Source: Roseibium aquae (GTDB lineage Bacteria > Pseudomonadota > Alphaproteobacteria > Rhizobiales > Stappiaceae). Taken from it: 64,000 bases of DNA. Both the position numbers and the translations under genes were made by a program. Location: positions 124,001 through 188,000 of the forward strand of contig NZ_VXDC01000003.1 in the NCBI RefSeq assembly GCF_008711285.1, given 5' to 3'. The notes below the pieces were generated by a model that worked only from the letters and a program-made list of their open reading frames with translations, was not told the DNA's origin and made no database searches. How positions within the stretch are numbered: the first letter of the stretch is position 1; every line of letters starts with the position of its first letter. Below, piece after piece: positions 56,445-64,000 of this stretch.

Positions 56445-56534
56445 AGGAATACCTGCAACCGAGCTCTTATCCATAACCTGAGCGTCGGATTGATTGCGCT
56501 TTTCGGTGCCCCGGCGCTGTTCTGGAGACCTCCC

Positions 56535-57239
56535 ATGTCCAACGATGAAGACATCGACCTGTCGGCCCTTTCCGACGACGAGCTTGTCGAGCAGATGCAT
56601 GACGACCTTTATGACGGTTTGCAGGAGGAGATCCGGGACGCGGTCAACATCCTGCTGGACCGCGGCTGGGCGCCCTATGACATTTTGACCAAGGCGCTGG
56701 TCGAGGGCATGCGCATTGTTGGGGTTGATTTCCGCGATGGCATTCTGTTCGTGCCGGAAGTCCTGCTGTCCGCCAACGCGATGAAGGCGGGCATGAGCAT
56801 CCTGCGCCCGCTTCTGGCGGAAACCGGCGCGCCGAAGGTCGGCAAGATGGTGATCGGCACCGTGAAGGGCGACATCCACGACATCGGCAAGAACCTCGTC
56901 TCGATGATGATGGAAGGAGCCGGGTTCGAGGTCATCGACATCGGCATCAACAATCCGGTCGAGAACTATCTGGCCGCTCTTGAGGAACACCAGCCAGACA
57001 TTCTCGGCATGTCGGCCCTTTTGACGACCACCATGCCCTATATGAAGGTCGTGATCGACGAGATGAAGGCCAAGGGAATCCGGGACGACTATATCGTGCT
57101 GGTGGGCGGCGCACCGCTCAACGAGGAATTCGGAGAAGCCGTCGGCGCCGACGGGTATTGCCGGGACGCGGCTGTGGCAGTCGAAATGGCAAAGGACCTG
57201 ATCGCAAGACGGCACAACCAGCTTGCCGGCAGGGCCTGA
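56535..57239 (+). CDS. Corrinoid (B12-binding) methyl carrier protein, MttC/MtgC-like
   Basis: A 234-residue two-domain protein: a helical cap (residues 15-100) and a Rossmann B12 domain. The lower-ligand motif D113-x-H115-D116-x-G118 (KGDIHDIGKN) and later VGGAPL are intact, so cobalamin binds base-off/His-on. It shuttles methyl groups between a substrate methyltransferase and THF methyltransferase. GGAGA lies before ATG 56535. First gene of the C1 operon, divergent from gbcA. Confidence 0.93.
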   Translation: MSNDEDIDLSALSDDELVEQMHDDLYDGLQEEIRDAVNILLDRGWAPYDILTKALVEGMRIVGVDFRDGILFVPEVLLSANAMKAGMSILRPLLAETGAPKVGKMVIGTVKGDIHDIGKNLVSMMMEGAGFEVIDIGINNPVENYLAALEEHQPDILGMSALLTTTMPYMKVVIDEMKAKGIRDDYIVLVGGAPLNEEFGEAVGADGYCRDAAVAVEMAKDLIARRHNQLAGRA

Positions 57240-57263
57240 CCACCGGTTTGACGGGATGACGCC

Positions 57264-57911
57264 ATGACGGCCGGCGTTCCCCTTTTCGAATTTGCAGACA
57301 CTCCGGACCCGGCCAGGAAAACTGGCCGGGTTCTCGTGATTGCGTGTGGCGCGCTCGCCCGCGAAATTCTTGCGATCAAGGCGGCCAACGGGCTGGACCA
57401 CATCGACCTGACCTGCCTGCCCGCCCAGTTGCACAATACGCCGGACAAGATCCCCGGTGAGGTCAAACGCGAAATCCTCGCGCAACAGCCATTTTATGAC
57501 GAGATCCTGATTGCGTATGCCGATTGCGGCACCGGCGGTCTTTTGGACAAGGTTCTGGAAGACACCGGCACAAGGCGCATCGAAGGGGCGCATTGCTATG
57601 CCTTCTTCACTGGCCTTGAGGCGTTCGACCGGCTTGAAGACGGTCAACTCGGGACGTTCTACCTGACCGATTTTCTGGCCCGGCACTTCCAGACCATGGT
57701 GATCGAACCGCTCGGTCTCGACTGGCATCCGCAATTGCGGGACATGTATTTCGCCCACTACACCCGCGTGCTCTATCTGGCGCAGACGGAGGACCCGGCG
57801 CTGGAAGCGGCGGCAAGAGCCGCCGCGGACCGGCTCGGCCTGCCCTTCGAAATTCAGAAAACCGGCTACGGCATGCTGACCGGCTTTCTGAAAAACACTT
57901 CGGCGGCATGA
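57264..57911 (+). CDS. DUF1638 protein
   Basis: A 215-residue protein with the DUF1638 pattern: RVLVIACGALAREILAIKA, YDEILIAYADCGTGGLLDKV and IEGAHCYAFFTGLEAF. Members recur with MttB-family methyltransferase systems in bacteria and methanogens, but their activity is unknown. The conserved Cys (ACGAL, DCGTGG, HCYAFF) could bind a metal or iron-sulfur centre. It is 24 bp after the corrinoid gene. Confidence 0.85.
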   Translation: MTAGVPLFEFADTPDPARKTGRVLVIACGALAREILAIKAANGLDHIDLTCLPAQLHNTPDKIPGEVKREILAQQPFYDEILIAYADCGTGGLLDKVLEDTGTRRIEGAHCYAFFTGLEAFDRLEDGQLGTFYLTDFLARHFQTMVIEPLGLDWHPQLRDMYFAHYTRVLYLAQTEDPALEAAARAAADRLGLPFEIQKTGYGMLTGFLKNTSAA

Positions 57912-58034
57912 CGCCCGAAAGAACGTTGCGGCATACGCAAAAAACCAAAGTCGTTTTTTGATTTTCCAGTGCCGTTTTCAAGCGTCTTGCGAGGGACCAA
58001 AACCCGCAATCATGGGGTCAAGAGGACGTTGCAC

Positions 58035-58337
58035 ATGGCACAGAAGATAATCGTTTTCTGGCGGGATATCCCGGCCCAGATCCTGGTCAAGAATGGACGC
58101 AAGTCCGCCCGCCGGGAAATGCCGCCCGCCTTCATGGAAGCGATCGACGCCTGCGCCATGCGGATCGGCGCCAAGGACAGCGACGCCTATATGGCGGAAT
58201 GGCGCCGGGCCGGCCCCATCGACGTGTCCGATGATCTGGAGCAGGAGGCGGACGCCGCCCTTGCCGAACTGACTGCGGCCTATCCCAAGGACCGCCTGAA
58301 GACGCTGCTTGACCAGGGAGGCAAGGAAGATGACTGA
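58035..58337 (+). CDS. Small 'virulence factor' (PF13769-type) protein
   Basis: A 100-residue protein (IIVFWRDIPAQILVKNGRKS, then MPPAFMEAIDACAM) matching the small domain generically labelled virulence factor. The label is misleading. The gene recurs inside corrinoid C1 clusters of alphaproteobacteria, which points to a methyl-transfer accessory role. Its end overlaps the next gene by 8 bp, so they are coupled. Confidence 0.8.
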   Translation: MAQKIIVFWRDIPAQILVKNGRKSARREMPPAFMEAIDACAMRIGAKDSDAYMAEWRRAGPIDVSDDLEQEADAALAELTAAYPKDRLKTLLDQGGKEDD

Positions 58338-59214
58338 CCCCCGCCTGACGCCGCAGGGCCGCCTTGCCGCCTCGACCGAGATGTCCCCCAAACAGGTGAC
58401 CGAAAAGAGCGAGCTTCTGGACTTCATTCCGGCCGGAACGCGGGTCTATGTCACCGATCTGGGCAACGCTCCGGAGGACATGATTGTGTCGGCGGCCCGC
58501 ATCTTGCGGGACAACGGATTGACGCCGGTGCCGCACATGGCTGCGCGCCGCTATGCGTCCCTGGACGCGTTCACCCGCCGGATCAGCCGTCTGACCCAGG
58601 AAGCCGGTGTAACGGATGTGCTGGCGATCGCGGGCGAAGCCGACACCTCCGGCCCCCTCACCTCTTCCGTGGCCCTGCTGGAAACCGGACTGTTCGACAA
58701 GCTCGGCATCAAAACCATTGCCATTGCCGGGCACCCGGAAGGGGCACCGGATATCAAGCCCGAGGTCATCAAGTCGTTTTTGCTGCGCAAGCATGAGCTA
58801 GCCCTTGAAAGCGACGCCCATTTCCTCCTTGTCACCCAGTTCGGCTTTGATCCGGCCCGGGTCAATCTGTGGCTCGACGAGATCGCCGCCTGGGGCAACA
58901 AGTTCCCTGTTCACATAGGCGTGGCGGGACCGGCCAAGATGACGACCTTGATCAAGTACGCCGCCTTCGCGGGTGTCGAGAATTCGCTGAATTTCCTTAA
59001 AAAGCGCGGCGGTTCCGTCGTCTCGATGCTCGCGGGCTATGATCCCGAAACCATGGCCGCCCCACTGGAAACCCGGCTGCAAACGCGCCCGCATTCGCAG
59101 CTTGCGCAACTGCATGTCTACCCGTTTGGCGGCATCCAAAAGACCGGCGAGTGGCTGGCGGCACGCGGAAGCTGGTCCTTTCGCACTCCCGCATCATCGA
59201 CCCTGACCGCTTGA
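58330..59214 (+). CDS. Methylenetetrahydrofolate reductase-like protein
   Basis: A 294-residue MetF-fold protein (VYVTDLGNAPEDMIVSAARI, PVPHMAARRY, IAIAGHPEGAPD and GVENSLNFLKKR). It is far from the biosynthetic MetF type and lacks the usual FAD-binding extras. In this operon it would oxidise methyl-THF to methylene-THF, feeding FolD and Fhs. The reading frame starts at ATG 58330, inside the previous gene. Electron acceptor unknown. Confidence 0.86.
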   Translation: MTDPRLTPQGRLAASTEMSPKQVTEKSELLDFIPAGTRVYVTDLGNAPEDMIVSAARILRDNGLTPVPHMAARRYASLDAFTRRISRLTQEAGVTDVLAIAGEADTSGPLTSSVALLETGLFDKLGIKTIAIAGHPEGAPDIKPEVIKSFLLRKHELALESDAHFLLVTQFGFDPARVNLWLDEIAAWGNKFPVHIGVAGPAKMTTLIKYAAFAGVENSLNFLKKRGGSVVSMLAGYDPETMAAPLETRLQTRPHSQLAQLHVYPFGGIQKTGEWLAARGSWSFRTPASSTLTA

Positions 59215-59227
59215 AAGACCCGTTTTC

Positions 59228-60181
59228 ATGACACGCACCGTCGTCGCTTCGGCCACCAAGGAAATCATCATCGGCTTTGACCAGCCCTTCTGCGTCATTG
59301 GCGAGCGTATCAACCCGACCGGGCGCAAGAAGCTCGCCGCGGAAATGATCGAGGGCAATTTCGACACGGTGAAGGCCGACGCGCTTGCCCAGGTCGCCGC
59401 AGGTGCCACGATGCTCGACGTCAATGCGGGGGTGACAGCCGTCAACCCGAACGAGACCGAGCCACCACTGCTGGTCAAGACGCTTGAAATCGTTCAGGAA
59501 CTGGTCGACGTCCCCTTGTCCATCGATTCCTCGGTTACCGCCGCGATCGAAGCCGGTCTCAAGGTCGCCAAGGGCCGCCCGCTGGTCAACTCTGTCACCG
59601 GCGAGGAAGAAAAACTGGAGGCCATCCTGCCGCTCATCAAGAAATACGATGTGCCGGTGGTTGCCATCTCCAACGATGAAAGCGGCATTTCCGAGGATCC
59701 GGACGTGCGCTTCGCCGTCGCCAAAAAGATCGTCGAGCGTGCCGCAGATTACGGCATTCCCGCTCATGACATCGTGGTCGATCCGTTGGTCATGCCGATC
59801 GGCGCGATGGGCACCGCCGGTCAGCAGGTGTTCCAGCTGCTGCGCCGCCTGCGCGAGGAACTCAAGGTCAACACGACCTGCGGCCTCTCGAACGTCTCCT
59901 TCGGCCTGCCGCATCGTCACGGCATCAACGCCGCCTTCATTCCGATGGTGATCGCCACCGGTATGACGTCTGCGATCATGAACCCGTGCCGTCCGCAGGA
60001 AATGGAGGCGGTGCGCGCCGCCAACGTGCTCAACGGCACCGACCCGAACTGCCACACCTGGATCATGACCTACCGCGACCATCAACCGGCAGCGGCCGGA
60101 GCCACAGCGTCCGCCCCCGCCGATGCATCTGGGAGTGGCCGCCGCCGCGGCGGCCGGGCTGGACGGCGCGCGGCGGGCTGA
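59228..60181 (+). CDS. Methyl-THF:corrinoid methyltransferase (MtgA/MtvA-like)
   Basis: A 317-residue pterin-binding TIM barrel of the AcsE/MetH family (CVIGERINPTGRKKLAAEMI, MLDVNAGVTAVNPNET, PLSIDSSVTAAIEAG, IVVDPLVMPIG). It transfers methyl from the corrinoid protein to THF. The last ~30 residues, after the barrel, are an Ala/Gly/Arg-rich tail (GSGRRRGGRAGRRAAG), unusual for this family. The RACo-like protein of the same operon also ends in a Gly-Arg run. Confidence 0.9.
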   Translation: MTRTVVASATKEIIIGFDQPFCVIGERINPTGRKKLAAEMIEGNFDTVKADALAQVAAGATMLDVNAGVTAVNPNETEPPLLVKTLEIVQELVDVPLSIDSSVTAAIEAGLKVAKGRPLVNSVTGEEEKLEAILPLIKKYDVPVVAISNDESGISEDPDVRFAVAKKIVERAADYGIPAHDIVVDPLVMPIGAMGTAGQQVFQLLRRLREELKVNTTCGLSNVSFGLPHRHGINAAFIPMVIATGMTSAIMNPCRPQEMEAVRAANVLNGTDPNCHTWIMTYRDHQPAAAGATASAPADASGSGRRRGGRAGRRAAG

Positions 60182-60252
60182 GGGTGTGGTCCGGTGCGTT
60201 TCGGTACGTTTTGGGTGCGCAGCATCCCCGATCTATTTTGAAGTTGAAAGGA

Positions 60253-60289
60253 CCCCCCACCCCTAACCCCTCCCCACGAGGGGGAGAGG
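60253..60289 (-). repeat. G/C-rich palindromic dispersed repeat, copy 3
   Basis: Same orientation and core as copy 1 (CCCCTCCCCACGAGGGGGAG). It lies 70 bp after the methyltransferase stop. Confidence 0.85.
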
Positions 60290-60465
60290 CCAGAAGCACC
60301 GAAAACGCTTCGGAATCGGGAATCCGAACCTAAAGACGTAAACCGGGCGATAAGGTCGTGATCCTGTCGACAAGTCTGATGCTGGTTATCGGGAAAGAGG
60401 GCTCACCGAGTTCTGAAACAATGGTTGCGCCACGCCGGAACACGTCCAAAATGCAGGATCTCAAA

Positions 60466-60504
60466 TCCCCCTCCCCCTCGTGGGAAGGGGCTAGGGGTGG
60501 GGGG
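60466..60504 (+). repeat. G/C-rich palindromic dispersed repeat, copy 4
   Basis: Opposite orientation to copy 3 and 9 bp from the DUF559 start. It is preceded by GATCTCAAAT, nearly the same flank (GATCCCAAAT) as copy 7. Confidence 0.85.
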
Positions 60505-60513
60505 CTGAAAACC

Positions 60514-60867
60514 ATGACGAAACCGGCTGTCAGACGGGCCCGCGCATTGCGCAAGGAAATGACCGAAGGTGAAAGATCCCTCTGGAACGACTTGCGCCAA
60601 CTGAAAAAATCACACGGCCTTCACGTGCGCCGCCAAGCTCCAATCGGTCTCTATATCGCGGATTTCGTCATTCATGCGCAAAAGCTTGTCATCGAAGTGG
60701 ACGGCGAGTTTCATCAACGCGAAGAGCGCATGGATCGCGACGGAAAACGCGATGCCTGGTTTTTCCAAAACGGCTACCGGACCTTGCGGATCAGCAGCGG
60801 AGATCTTCACGAAAATAAAAACGGCTGCATCGAGGCCATCTTGAACGCTCTGACGGTGGACCCGTGA
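60514..60867 (+). CDS. DUF559 (Vsr-like) endonuclease-fold protein
   Basis: A 117-residue PD-(D/E)xK-fold protein: RALRKEMTEGERSLWNDLRQ, the catalytic-type DFVIHAQKLVIEVDGEFHQR (D...E-x-D), and FFQNGYRTLRISSGDL. The family is related to very-short-patch repair endonucleases. It sits between inverted pairs of the dispersed repeat, inside the corrinoid operon, and has no metabolic link to it. Its presence suggests insertion of a repeat-associated unit. Confidence 0.88.
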   Translation: MTKPAVRRARALRKEMTEGERSLWNDLRQLKKSHGLHVRRQAPIGLYIADFVIHAQKLVIEVDGEFHQREERMDRDGKRDAWFFQNGYRTLRISSGDLHENKNGCIEAILNALTVDP

Positions 60868-60904
60868 TGATCGGCTCAAGATCCCAATCCTCTCGCTTTC
60901 GTTG

Positions 60905-60942
60905 CCCCCCACCCCTAGCCCCTCCCCACAAGGGGGAGGGGA
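60905..60942 (-). repeat. G/C-rich palindromic dispersed repeat, copy 5
   Basis: Same orientation as copies 1 and 3. It lies 38 bp after the DUF559 stop. Confidence 0.85.
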
Positions 60943-61031
60943 ACTTGAGCATCGAAGGCCTCGTCCCTTCGAACGCCCTACCCGTATCGGCCAGGTCACG
61001 CACAACATCAGTATCGAATCCGATCCCAGAA

Positions 61032-61070
61032 TCCCCTCGCCTCTGTGGGGAAGGGACAAGGGTGGAGGGA
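61032..61070 (+). repeat. G/C-rich palindromic dispersed repeat, copy 6 (diverged)
   Basis: CCCTCGCCTCTGTGGGGAAG followed by GGACAAGGGTGGAGG: the same element with several changes, in the orientation of copies 2, 4 and 7. Confidence 0.7.
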
Positions 61071-61254
61071 GGCTCTGCCCTATCGCTTCAGTTCCCAGGC
61101 GGTTGGCAGCCAACCAGTCCAAAGCCAAAACCCGCTTTGCGTTCCCCTCCTACTTTTCGGGAGGGAGACAAAGGCCCCTGTTCGCTCGGCCATCACGCGC
61201 GTCCCGGATTGAGTTGCGATATGGAAGATGATGACCATCAGGCACGATCCCAAA

Positions 61255-61291
61255 TCCCCCTCCCCCTCGTGGGGAGGGGTCAGGGGTGGGG
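61255..61291 (+). repeat. G/C-rich palindromic dispersed repeat, copy 7
   Basis: Nearly identical to copy 2 (CCCTCGTGGGGAGGGGTCAG), 38 bp before the activator start. It may affect readthrough within the C1 operon. Confidence 0.85.
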
Positions 61292-61329
61292 AAAAGGACA
61301 TCCGATGAGTGCATCAAGAAGACACGCAC

Positions 61330-63360
61330 ATGACTGATACACAACGCCAAGCCAAAGTCGTGTTTCAACCCAGCGGCCGCCGCGGAACGTTTCCGATCGG
61401 AACGCCGCTCCTGGACGCGGCCCGTTCGCTCGGGGTTTACGTGGAATCGGTTTGCGGCGGACGCGGGATCTGCGGGCGCTGCCAGATCTCGGTCTCCGAA
61501 GGGGCTTTCGCCAAGGAAAACGTGACCAGCAGCGCGGGTAACCTGGCCGGGGCGACGGAGGCTGAAAACCGCTATGCGGAGCTGCGCAACCTGCCCGCCG
61601 ACAGGCGCCTGTCCTGCCAGGCCAAGATCCTTGGCGATCTCGTCATTGATGTCCCGACCGATGCCCAGACCAACCGTCAGGTCGTGCGCAAACGGGCCGA
61701 GGCCAAGGCGATCGAGCCGAAATCCGCGGTCTCGCTGCACACTGTCACGCTTGCCGAACCGGACATGCATGTGCCGCGCGGCGACGTGGACCGGTTGCGC
61801 GAAGCCTTGAAAGACGCCGCTGGCCTCACAGACCTGGCTGTCGATCCGGCCCTGCTGCCGCGGGTCCAGGCAATCCTGCGCCAGGGCAAATGGACCGTGA
61901 CCGCCGCGATCTACCGTGACGCCCTCGAGCCTGCGACCCTGACGGCGCTCTGGCCGGGCGAGAAGTCCGCCGTCTACGGGCTTGCGGTCGATATCGGGTC
62001 AACGACCATCGCCGCGCATTTGTGCAATCTCCAGAACGGGCGCACGGTCTCCTCCCAAGGCACCTCCAATCCCCAGATCCGCTTCGGCGAAGACCTGATG
62101 TCCCGGGTGTCCTATGTGCAGATGAACCCGTCCAAACTCCCGGACCTGACCAAGGCCGTGCGCAATGCGATCAATGCTCTGGTCGGCAAGCTGGTCGGCG
62201 ATGTCGGCGCGGAGCGCTCGGACATTTTGGACGCCACTTTCGTCGGCAACCCGGTGATGCATCACCTCTTCCTCGGCATTGATCCGGTGGAACTGGGCGG
62301 CGCGCCGTTTGCGCTTGCCGCCTCCGACGCCATGGTGCTGAAGGCCCGCGATCTCGACCTCGAGCTTAATCCGGGCGCGCGGGTCTATATGCTGCCCTGT
62401 ATTGCCGGGCATGTCGGCGCCGATGCCGCCGCCGCCACGCTCTCGGAAGCCCCGCACAAGGCCGAAGACATCACGCTGCTTGTCGACGTCGGCACCAATG
62501 CGGAGATCGTTCTGGGCAACAAGGACCGGCTTTTGGCCGCCTCCTCTCCCACCGGTCCGGCCTTTGAGGGGGCAGAGATTTCCTCCGGCCAGCGCGCCGC
62601 GCCCGGCGCCATCGAGCGCATCCGCATCGACAAGGACACTCTGGAACCGCGCTACAAGGTGATCGGCGTCGATGAATGGTCCGATGAAGAAGGGTTTGAA
62701 AACAAGATCGACGGAGTCGGTGTGACCGGCATTTGCGGATCCGGCATCATTGAAGCGGTTGCCGAGATGTATCTGGCCAGGCTGATCACCGAAGACGGGG
62801 TGATCGACGGGGCGATGGCGGAGCGGACGCCGCGCATTCGGCCCAAAGGCCGGACATTTTCCTATCACATTGCTGACCGCGACGTGGACATCTCCATCCT
62901 GCAGACCGACATCCGCGCCATTCAGCTTGCCAAGGCGGCACTGTATGCCGGCGTAAAGCTGTTGCAGGACAAGCTGGGAACGGCACAGCTGGACCGGATC
63001 AAACTGGCAGGCGCCTTCGGCAGCTACATCGACCCGACTTACGCCATGGTGCTTGGGCTGATCCCAGATTGTCCGATCGACGGCGTCTCGGGCGTTGGCA
63101 ACGCGGCCGGAACCGGCGCGCGCATGGCCCTGCTCAACACCGGTCACCGGCGCGAGATTGAGCAAACCGTGCGTGAAATCGAGAAGATCGAAACGGCGCT
63201 GGAGCCGAAGTTCCAGGAGCATTTCGTGAACGCCATGGCGCTGCCCAACAAGGTCGATCCGTTCCCGAACCTGCGCGCGGCGATTGCCCTGCCCGAACGC
63301 AAGGAGGCGTCTTTGAGCACGGAAGGAACCGGCGGCAGACGGCGCCGGCGGCGCGGTTGA
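61330..63360 (+). CDS. RACo/RamA-like reductive activator of corrinoid proteins (ASKHA, DUF4445)
   Basis: A 676-residue protein. N-terminal plant-type [2Fe-2S] ferredoxin with C42, C48, C51 and C96 (CGGRGICGRC, RLSCQ). A middle linker follows, then an actin-like ATPase: LAVDIGSTTIAAHLCNLQNG, TLLVDVGTNAEIVLGN and LAGAFGSYIDPTYAMVLGLI. It reduces Co(II) corrinoid back to Co(I) with ATP. N-terminal [2Fe-2S] matches bacterial RACo rather than methanogen RamA. It ends in a Gly-Arg run (GTGGRRRRRRG). Start ATG 61330. Confidence 0.92.
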   Translation: MTDTQRQAKVVFQPSGRRGTFPIGTPLLDAARSLGVYVESVCGGRGICGRCQISVSEGAFAKENVTSSAGNLAGATEAENRYAELRNLPADRRLSCQAKILGDLVIDVPTDAQTNRQVVRKRAEAKAIEPKSAVSLHTVTLAEPDMHVPRGDVDRLREALKDAAGLTDLAVDPALLPRVQAILRQGKWTVTAAIYRDALEPATLTALWPGEKSAVYGLAVDIGSTTIAAHLCNLQNGRTVSSQGTSNPQIRFGEDLMSRVSYVQMNPSKLPDLTKAVRNAINALVGKLVGDVGAERSDILDATFVGNPVMHHLFLGIDPVELGGAPFALAASDAMVLKARDLDLELNPGARVYMLPCIAGHVGADAAAATLSEAPHKAEDITLLVDVGTNAEIVLGNKDRLLAASSPTGPAFEGAEISSGQRAAPGAIERIRIDKDTLEPRYKVIGVDEWSDEEGFENKIDGVGVTGICGSGIIEAVAEMYLARLITEDGVIDGAMAERTPRIRPKGRTFSYHIADRDVDISILQTDIRAIQLAKAALYAGVKLLQDKLGTAQLDRIKLAGAFGSYIDPTYAMVLGLIPDCPIDGVSGVGNAAGTGARMALLNTGHRREIEQTVREIEKIETALEPKFQEHFVNAMALPNKVDPFPNLRAAIALPERKEASLSTEGTGGRRRRRRG

Positions 63361-63472
63361 TCTCAACCGCTCGCCAATCTGAAAAAGAGGTCGATTTCCA
63401 ATCAAACCGCCTTAGGTGCGTAGGGCATGACTTCTGCCCACGAAACCAGCCGGGATACCGATGGGGCCGCGC

Positions 63473-64000
63473 ATGATTTCTGTCTTATCAAGCATTTGGG
63501 CTCTTTTGGTCGGCATCGTCCTGATCATGCTGGGCAACGGCATGCAGTTCACGTTGATCGGGTTGCGGGGCGACATCGAGGGTTTCTCGGCCGCCGAACT
63601 CGCCATCGTCACGTCGGGCTACTTCATGGGGTTTTTGTCGGGCGCACGGCTGACCCCGGTTCTTATCCGCCGTGTGGGTCATGTCCGTGTGTTCGCGGCG
63701 CTTGGCAGCTTCATGTCCGCTGCCTTGATCGCATTCCCGCTGATGGCAGAACCTTGGGCCTGGACGATCCTGCGGATTCTTGTCGGCTTTTGCATGTCGG
63801 GCATTTACGTGACCGCTGAAAGCTGGCTGAACGACGCGGCGACCAACGAGACGCGCGGCAAGGTGCTGTCCGCCTACATGATTGCGCAAACCCTTGGGAT
63901 CATCGGGGCGCAGGCGCTTTTGACCCTGGGCGATGCCGGAACCGCGGTGCTGTTCATCGGCGCGTCGATCCTCGTTTCGATTTCCTTCTCTCCGATCCTC
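63473..64000 (+). CDS. MFS transporter, YcaD-like (partial, runs off the window)
   Basis: 176 residues of an incomplete MFS permease. Helices visible include SIWALLVGIVLIMLGNGMQF, LAIVTSGYFMGFLSGARLTP and ILRILVGFCMSGIYVTAESW, with the family motif LNDAATNETRGKVLSAYMIA. ATG 63461 is an alternative start. Located after the C1 operon, it could import or export a substrate of that pathway, but the group is usually of unknown substrate. Confidence 0.88.
   Translation, partial: MISVLSSIWALLVGIVLIMLGNGMQFTLIGLRGDIEGFSAAELAIVTSGYFMGFLSGARLTPVLIRRVGHVRVFAALGSFMSAALIAFPLMAEPWAWTILRILVGFCMSGIYVTAESWLNDAATNETRGKVLSAYMIAQTLGIIGAQALLTLGDAGTAVLFIGASILVSISFSPIL

Larger units (their letters stand above)
56217..56534. 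other. Divergent control region gbcA / corrinoid operon
   Basis: About 318 bp between the riboswitch and the corrinoid-protein gene. It holds two direct-repeat operators (separate entries) on opposite strands, ~120 bp apart, one per promoter. No ORF of substance. Confidence 0.6.
60182..60513. other. Repeat-bearing gap before the DUF559 gene
   Basis: About 330 bp with an inverted pair of dispersed repeats (copies 3 and 4) and no gene. The DUF559 frame extends back through copy 4, but the natural start is after it. Confidence 0.6.
60868..61329. other. Repeat-bearing gap before the corrinoid activator
   Basis: About 460 bp with three dispersed repeat copies (5, 6 and 7) and one further short dyad (TTCCCCTCC...GGGAGGGAG, about 61140-61171). 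No gene recognised. Confidence 0.6.

Noticed and set aside
60253..61291. CRISPR-like cluster of G/C-rich repeats
   Set aside because: Unequal gaps, alternating orientation, coding sequence between them and no cas genes. Dispersed palindromic repeats fit better.

Overview
The window is ordinary chromosome from a GC-rich alphaproteobacterium. A DUF2865 protein, a class II DAHP synthase, the rpiA-DUF2059-gor gene order and RACo/corrinoid/DUF1638 C1 genes point towards Hyphomicrobiales (Stappiaceae-like) rather than enterics. This is an inference from gene content, because no rRNA or other marker is present. No prophage, plasmid, IS element or CRISPR array was seen.

Layout. 0.2-3 kb: AraC regulator and allantoinase PuuE, then a small membrane protein. 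3-8.5 kb: PadR regulator with an RND efflux pump, closed by a strong terminator. 8.5-10.7 kb: psd-pssA phospholipid genes trailed by a frameshifted GNAT acetyltransferase. 10.8-17 kb: LysR regulator divergent from two tiny paralogous genes, an ArsR-Atm1-type ABC exporter operon, and a LysM envelope protein. 17-23 kb: LOG protein, RarD, citramalate synthase, GFA protein and CysS. 23-34.5 kb: a BigR/SqrR-like dithiol ArsR sensor, CreA, an MBL-fold protein divergent from MarR, DUF2865, GltX, NadE, a response regulator, DAHP synthase and a VIT-family transporter. 34.5-48 kb: a gamma-glutamylcyclotransferase-like protein, a class V aminotransferase, a CHASE4-GGDEF protein, gor/DUF2059/rpiA, an MCP-PilZ protein, Gph, tRNA-Val(CAC), a TPR protein, a SAM methyltransferase and ferredoxin-NADP reductase.

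48.6-63.4 kb is the most interesting part: a C1/glycine betaine demethylation island. It holds a GbdR/GlxA-type AraC regulator, formate-THF ligase (fhs), a Rieske glycine betaine monooxygenase pair (gbcA-gbcB, minus strand) and, divergently, a corrinoid operon. That operon encodes a B12-binding methyl carrier, DUF1638, a 'virulence factor' small protein, a MetF-like reductase, methyl-THF:corrinoid methyltransferase and a RACo/RamA-like corrinoid activator. A clear cobalamin riboswitch lies in the leader of gbcA, which does not itself use B12. The divergent promoters both carry GGCATGTC/TGTCG-type direct repeats spaced 21 bp, as expected of an AraC-family operator. The simplest model is a B12-gated choice. 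With B12, the corrinoid route moves methyl groups onto THF and recovers them through MetF/Fhs. Without B12, the riboswitch releases the oxygen-dependent GbcAB route. The substrate-specific MttB/MtgB-type methyltransferase is not in the window.

The corrinoid operon is interrupted by a DUF559 (Vsr-like) endonuclease gene flanked by inverted pairs of a ~38-bp G/C-rich palindromic repeat, also present as a pair beside cysS. The window ends inside an MFS transporter gene.
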